A stretch of 25,331 bases of DNA from a virus. Positions 21,606 to 25,331 of the stretch are shown here, piece after piece. Numbering within the stretch: the stretch's first letter is position 1; each line of letters starts with the position of its first letter. A model generated the notes under the pieces. It saw only the letters and a program-made list of their open reading frames with translations. It was not told the DNA's origin and made no database searches. Position numbers and translations under genes: made by a program. Location of the stretch: the IMG/VR virus record IMGVR_UViG_3300033146_006366, positions 1 through 25,331 of that record; one strand, written 5' to 3'.

Positions 21606-23705
21606 ATGAGTTTTAATATAAAAGAAGGAATTGAGCTAAAAAATCAAAGTTCTGATTTAAGTGGCCAAAGTTCATCAATAATATTATTCGCAAAAAGTGG
21701 TAAGTTAAATATTGTTGATGAAAATGATACAGTGACTGAAGTTGGAAGCGGTGGTGGTTCAAGTTTATGGAAATCGACAAGCGGTGCATTAGAACCTTTA
21801 GGAACTGAAACGGTTGTGAATATCCCAACAAGCGGTGCATTCAAACAAAATGGACTTAATTTAATTTCAGAAGATTCTTATATAGTTTCAATTGGAAATA
21901 CTTCTACAACTGCAAATGAACTGACCGGTGGTTTATTTTTAAAAGCTCAAACAGACGCAAGCACATCTAAAACGGGCTACGGTCAATTATATGTAGATAG
22001 TGACGATAATACTTTATATTATGTAAATGGCTCTAATACTTATGTTGCAAGCGCTTGGGAAGATGTAAATGGCGGCATAAGGTATCAAAACAATGTAATG
22101 ATTTCTACTGAGAATGATTGGGTTTTGCCTACATATAATACTATACAATTAGGGTATGGTGGGGCAATGATGACAAAGAAAGATGCCCTAACTTCATTAA
22201 TATTTATGAGTAATATGTATTACAATGGAGGTTATAAGTATAAGGCAGATGGTAAAGCATCAAGAATTGTATTTGGTGGTGCAGATGTACATTTCAAACT
22301 TGAAGCAACAGCAGACGGGAGTACAGGGGACACTTTAAGTTCATATGTTACAAGATTTAATATTGTAGATAGTACAATGGCATTGCATAAAGACGCCAAA
22401 ACAGACAATTATACATCATTTGACATATATGAGTTTGGCAATGGCGGTTCATTAATTGGCGTCAACACTACAACCTCAGATGTAATGCTTTGTGCTAATG
22501 CACAGATTTCAACAAGTGGCTGGAAACGATATTTTAGTGGACATTCTCTTGTATTAGATTTAAATACTAATGGGGCAAGTTCATTTGAGTTTAAGAGGAG
22601 CGCTACGAGCGACAGTGCAGGAGCATCGATAACTAATTGGGAGACTATAGCAAGCATTTCTGAAAACGGTCTTTATTTATTGAATTTAAGTGCTACTCCC
22701 GCGCTTCCATCAAATGGTTATAATGTTTATGCTAAAAGTGATGATTTATTTGTTCAGGATAGTTCCGGAGATTCTTTTTTATTAAATGTCTGGGAGAAAA
22801 CAACCAACGGTATTAATTATAATAGTGGTAATGTTGGTGTTGGGGCAGACGCAAATACCTCTATTCTTACCACAAAAAAAGCTAGCTCTGTTCTATATTC
22901 CTCAAGTGCTGCGCCATACCTAAATTATAGCATACCTATAATAGTTAATAATGCAACATCGGCCACAAATATTTCAACAGGGATATATTTTAGTGTAGGA
23001 GATACTAATGTGTCACGAGGCGCAATACAGTTAATTAAGCCGTCGTCATCAAGTATGCAAACAGATTTTGCAGTTCAACTGCGAAGCTCTACAGGGTTAT
23101 TTATGGAGGCTATGAGGATAAAATCTACTGGCAGAGTCGGGATTGGAACATCTGCTCCTTCTGAAGCATTAGATGTAAATGGTGTAATACGATTAGAGAA
23201 TTTTGCATCAGCTCCGGCGACTCCAACAAACGGCGCAAATATTTATTCAAGCAATGGCCAGCTCTATGCTCAAGACTACAATGGTTTAAAAACACAATTA
23301 TCAGGACATTATTTTAATGGTAATTTTTCAAGAATTGCTTTTAGGTGTGTGTCACAATTTACGCATCAATCAACGGGCACTGCTGCGACTTTTAAATCTG
23401 CTCAAACATTAAAGTCGTTTGATTTAAATATTACTGTTTTTGATAAAACTGATAATACAAGTTATGGTTTGTATAAAGTTTCTGGAATTATTAGGAAAGA
23501 TTCATCAACAACTACTTTTAATATAATAACTGCAAAAACATCAGGAATAGGTAATATAGTTGATTCTATTTCATTTACAAACAATTCATCGACTAATTTC
23601 GATTTAAAGATTTCAAATAGCGGTGGCGGTGGCGGTAATATTGACGCATATATGCATTTTGATATATCGTTTAATGATGAAACAGAATTAGTGTCATCAA
23701 ATTAA
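21606..23705 (+). CDS. Second tail fibre protein with a distinct C-terminal tip
   Basis: A 699-residue beta-rich fibre protein with at least three repeated modules: SSLWKSTSGALEPLG near residue 57, SAWEDVNGGIRYQNN near 150, and NVWEKTTNGINYNSGNVGVG near 395; the last two follow a 'QLYV/LFVQD.SG' segment. A later segment, GRVGIGTSAPSEALDVNG, matches a motif common in Bacteroidota fibres. The final 150 residues are different in style, with a GGGGG turn, and may be the receptor-binding tip. It starts 35 bases after the first fibre with AAAGGAG as ribosome binding site. It may be a separate fibre or the distal half of the one before it. Confidence 0.8.
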   Translation: MSFNIKEGIELKNQSSDLSGQSSSIILFAKSGKLNIVDENDTVTEVGSGGGSSLWKSTSGALEPLGTETVVNIPTSGAFKQNGLNLISEDSYIVSIGNTSTTANELTGGLFLKAQTDASTSKTGYGQLYVDSDDNTLYYVNGSNTYVASAWEDVNGGIRYQNNVMISTENDWVLPTYNTIQLGYGGAMMTKKDALTSLIFMSNMYYNGGYKYKADGKASRIVFGGADVHFKLEATADGSTGDTLSSYVTRFNIVDSTMALHKDAKTDNYTSFDIYEFGNGGSLIGVNTTTSDVMLCANAQISTSGWKRYFSGHSLVLDLNTNGASSFEFKRSATSDSAGASITNWETIASISENGLYLLNLSATPALPSNGYNVYAKSDDLFVQDSSGDSFLLNVWEKTTNGINYNSGNVGVGADANTSILTTKKASSVLYSSSAAPYLNYSIPIIVNNATSATNISTGIYFSVGDTNVSRGAIQLIKPSSSSMQTDFAVQLRSSTGLFMEAMRIKSTGRVGIGTSAPSEALDVNGVIRLENFASAPATPTNGANIYSSNGQLYAQDYNGLKTQLSGHYFNGNFSRIAFRCVSQFTHQSTGTAATFKSAQTLKSFDLNITVFDKTDNTSYGLYKVSGIIRKDSSTTTFNIITAKTSGIGNIVDSISFTNNSSTNFDLKISNSGGGGGNIDAYMHFDISFNDETELVSSN

Positions 23706-23709
23706 AAAA

Positions 23710-23727
23710 AAAAATAAATAAATATTG
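23710..23727 (+). promoter_or_regulatory. Possible late promoter before the small acidic protein
   Basis: AAAAATAAATAAATATTG follows the fibre stop directly and lies about 26 bases before the next ATG. It contains the AAATAAATA core, but the stretch is a run of A and T, so the support is weak. Confidence 0.3.
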
Positions 23728-23752
23728 TGAACTAAAAAGGAGAAAAAATAAA

Positions 23753-24109
23753 ATGGCTACAGAAATTACAGAAGAAGTATTACCAGCGGGTATCAAAGCA
23801 TTACAAGTATTGCAGTTTAATTTTCCACAATGGAACAATACAGATGCTGCAGTAAGAAAAGGTACTTTCACATTGAAGATGAGGAGCGGGATTCTTCAAA
23901 ATGATGGTGGGAGTAGAGAAGATTTAAACCCTATTAAATTATTAAGTGAATCTCAAACTAAATTATTATTAGAGGATACTGTTACTTTAGCAAGCGGTAA
24001 AGAAATTACGGGTGCAGAAATAGCAGAAGGTCTTGGTATTGCAATTGATAAAGCTTGGGCCGGGGATTACGATGTTGTAGACGAAGAGCCTGAAGAACCT
24101 GAAGTATAA
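23753..24109 (+). CDS. Small acidic protein of unknown function
   Basis: A 118-residue protein with no recognised family. The N-terminal part is mixed (LPAGIKALQVLQFNFPQW), the middle helical, and the C-terminus very acidic (DEEPEEPEV). The ribosome binding site AAAAAGGAGA stands 11 bases before the ATG. It is the last gene of the fibre operon and is followed by the strong terminator at 24147-24196. Small proteins after fibre genes are often fibre-assembly chaperones or baseplate accessories, but nothing here proves either. Confidence 0.6.
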   Translation: MATEITEEVLPAGIKALQVLQFNFPQWNNTDAAVRKGTFTLKMRSGILQNDGGSREDLNPIKLLSESQTKLLLEDTVTLASGKEITGAEIAEGLGIAIDKAWAGDYDVVDEEPEEPEV

Positions 24110-24146
24110 AAATATATTTTTTAAATTAATTACAAATGTGTTTTTG

Positions 24147-24196
24147 AAGCGGTAGATTTTTTTTTTATATTTAAAATCTACCGCTTTCTTTTTTAT
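24147..24196 (+). terminator. Strong rho-independent terminator of the fibre operon
   Basis: AAGCGGTAGATTTT (24147-24160) pairs exactly with AAAATCTACCGCTT (24173-24186): 14 bp with a 12-nt loop, followed by TTCTTTTTTAT. The T-rich tract is on the rightward side, so it ends the plus-strand operon. Confidence 0.88.
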
Positions 24197-24210
24197 AAAC
24201 TAAGCCGTAA

Positions 24211-24235
24211 AAATACAACTCTTTAGAGTTGTGTT
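24211..24235 (-). terminator. Rho-independent terminator of the leftward repeat-protein genes
   Basis: ACAACTC (24215-24221) and GAGTTGT (24226-24232) form a 7-bp stem with loop TTTA, extendable by A-T pairs. On the minus strand it is followed by ATTTTTAC. It lies just past the stop of the 24242-25030 gene and faces the fibre-operon terminator. Confidence 0.7.
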
Positions 24236-24241
24236 AGTTCA

Positions 24242-25030
24242 CTACTTAATAACTTTTACTTCATACCCAAGCAAATCTGAAATTTCTTCAACGCTAAGCT
24301 CCTTTGCTTCCGGTTTTAAATCATCATTAATATAATAAACTGCATCAAGATTATTATCAGCTGCAGTTTTACATATTTCTTCAGTTTGATTTTCTACGTA
24401 TTGCAAAGCAAGACCGTTTTGTTTAACTGCAGTTTTACATATTTCTTCAGTTTGATTTTCCACGTATTGCAAATTATAACCATTTTGTTTGACTGCAATT
24501 TTACATATTTCTTCAGTCTGGTTTTTCACGTATTGCAAATTATAACCGTCTTGTTTGACTGCAATTTTACATATTTCTTCAGTCTGGTTTACCATAAGCT
24601 GTAAAGCAAGACCATTTTCTTTGACTGCGATTTTACAAATTTCTTCAGTTTGATTTTTCACGTATTGCAAATTATAACCATTTTGTTTGACTGCAATTTT
24701 ACATATTTCTTCAGTCTGATTTTTTACAAACTGTAAAGCATAACCATTTTCTTTGACTGCTTCAATACATATTTCCTCGGTTTGGTTTTTTACAAACTGT
24801 AAAGAGTGACTGTTTTGTTTTACTGCTTCAATACAAATTTCTTCAGTCTGATTTTTTACGTATCGCAAATTAGAACTGTCTTTTTTGACCGCTTCAATAC
24901 AAATTTCTTTAGTCTGGTTTTTTACATATTGCAAGTTAAAACCATTTTCTTTTACTGCTGCTAAAGATTCTTCTTCAGTGAAATATTTATAACTTTTATT
25001 CTTTAATTTGATAAGATCTCTGATTTCCAT
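24242..25030 (-). CDS. DUF4116-like repeat protein (nine 22-residue repeats)
   Basis: A 262-residue protein. Residues 26-223 are nine tandem repeats of 22 residues, each beginning VK(E/Q), with LQYV or LQFV in the middle and ending NQTEEIC plus four residues. The spacing and the 'A.k.nG..Lq.v....' pattern resemble the DUF4116 family found in phages, giant viruses and bacteria, of unknown function; helical-repeat folding is expected. A 25-residue N-terminal cap and a 39-residue C-terminal tail (DAVYYINDDLKPEAKELS...) flank the repeats. The tail recurs at the end of the upstream neighbour, so the two are paralogues in tandem. AAAGGAG precedes the ATG. Confidence 0.75.
   Translation of the reverse strand: MEIRDLIKLKNKSYKYFTEEESLAAVKENGFNLQYVKNQTKEICIEAVKKDSSNLRYVKNQTEEICIEAVKQNSHSLQFVKNQTEEICIEAVKENGYALQFVKNQTEEICKIAVKQNGYNLQYVKNQTEEICKIAVKENGLALQLMVNQTEEICKIAVKQDGYNLQYVKNQTEEICKIAVKQNGYNLQYVENQTEEICKTAVKQNGLALQYVENQTEEICKTAADNNLDAVYYINDDLKPEAKELSVEEISDLLGYEVKVIK
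24362..24955 (-). repeat. Nine 66-bp coding repeats
   Basis: Period 66 bp, equal to 22 codons, with similarity high at the DNA level as well (the complement of ATTTCTTCAGTCTGGTTTT recurs with few changes). The units are not separated by unique spacers, so this is a coding repeat and not a CRISPR array. Confidence 0.85.
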
Positions 25031-25049
25031 TTTTTAAAACTCCTTTGTT

Positions 25050-25331
25050 TTATTTTATAATTTTTACTTCACACCCAAGTAAATCTGAAATTTCTTCAAT
25101 ACTAAGTTCCTTTGCTTCCGGTTTTAAATCATCATTAATATAATAAACTGCATCAGGGTCTTGACCAGCTGCGGCTAAACAAATTTCTTCAGTTTGATTT
25201 TCCACGTATTGCAAAGCAAGGCCGTTTTGTTTAACTGCAGTTTTACATATTTCTTCAGTCTGATTTTCCACGAACTGTAAAGCAAGACCATTTTCTTTGA
25301 CTGCGATTTTACAAATTTCTTCAGTTTGATT
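25050..25331 (-). CDS. Second DUF4116-like repeat protein, cut by the window edge
   Basis: The frame is open to the right edge. The 93 visible residues are the C-terminal end: the NQTEEICKIA end of one repeat, two full 22-residue repeats (VKENGLALQFV... and VKQNGLALQYV...), then the variant A-G-Q-D-P-D-A-V-Y-Y-I-N-D-D tail ending EEISDLLGCEVKIIK. The tail is nearly that of the downstream paralogue. An internal GTG at 25271 is inside a repeat and is not a convincing start. The gene ends 19 bases before the start of the other copy, so they are probably cotranscribed. Confidence 0.75.
   Translation of the reverse strand, partial: NQTEEICKIAVKENGLALQFVENQTEEICKTAVKQNGLALQYVENQTEEICLAAAGQDPDAVYYINDDLKPEAKELSIEEISDLLGCEVKIIK

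Noticed and set aside
22409-22657. Leftward open frame within the second fibre
   Set aside because: No ribosome binding site, and the fibre reading frame continues with its modular pattern through it.
18613-23705. Peptidase S74 intramolecular chaperone domain in the fibres
   Set aside because: Neither C-terminus shows the S74 Ser/Lys signature; the first ends in the YFDT...WV tip motif and the second in a Gly-rich turn domain.
24386-24604. Rightward open frame opposite the repeat gene
   Set aside because: It is a shadow of the 66-bp repeats: the antisense frame stays open because the unit is a multiple of three.
24362-24955. CRISPR-like periodic repeats
   Set aside because: The repeat period equals 22 codons of one open gene; there are no unique spacers and no short dyad repeat.

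Overview
The window looks like part of the genome of an A+T-rich contractile-tailed phage of the T4-like (Tevenvirinae/Kyanoviridae-related) type. Several proteins can be recognised as relatives of T4 virion or replication proteins: baseplate wedge gp6 and gp25, tail sheath stabiliser gp15, small terminase gp16, two tail-tube-fold proteins, a gp26-type baseplate/tail-assembly protein, neck protein gp13, and the C-terminal part of a gp43-type family B DNA polymerase ending in a T4-like clamp-binding tail. The host is not shown directly. The VGIGT..PS..LDVNG-type motif in the second fibre is common in Bacteroidota and their phages, so a Bacteroidota host is a reasonable guess and no more.

Layout, left to right. 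(1) 1-3241, minus strand: a DUF932 protein, a small heat-shock protein and a split DNA polymerase (polymerase half only), probably expressed early or middle. (2) 3386-5751, plus strand: two unrecognised proteins behind a late-type promoter; the first carries a nuclease-like GD...SLK pattern. (3) 10255-5767, minus strand: a lectin/LamG-like protein, gp25 and an unusually long gp6. (4) 10399-15740, plus strand: gp15, gp16, two tail-tube-fold proteins, the gp26-type protein with a start-less out-of-frame ORF attached (candidate programmed frameshift), an unknown protein with two possible helix-turn-helix segments, and gp13. (5) 17337-15769, minus strand: an all-alpha dNTP pyrophosphatase, a thymidylate-synthase-family enzyme with the Asp expected of a dCMP hydroxymethylase, a structured untranslated block with a terminator, and a small Cys/His protein. 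(6) 17501-24109, plus strand: a gpI/gp7-like baseplate wedge protein, two long modular tail fibre proteins and a small acidic protein, closed by a strong terminator. (7) 25331-24242, minus strand: two tandem DUF4116-like repeat proteins, the second cut by the window edge.

Transcription seems organised by strand and time. Metabolic and replication genes sit on the minus strand behind a shared TATATTAT-type upstream element. Structural operons sit behind AAATAAATA-type sites that resemble the T4 late promoter TATAAATA. Two divergent intergenic regions (about 3262-3345 and 17381-17465) carry nearly the same early/late promoter pair, and a 17-bp perfect inverted repeat at 10298-10346 provides divergent late-type sites.

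The most interesting points are the possible cytosine-modification pair (pyrophosphatase plus dCMP hydroxymethylase-like enzyme), the candidate frameshift at the end of the gp26-type gene, the polymerase split between motif A and motif B, and the structured RNA-like block at about 15986-16178.
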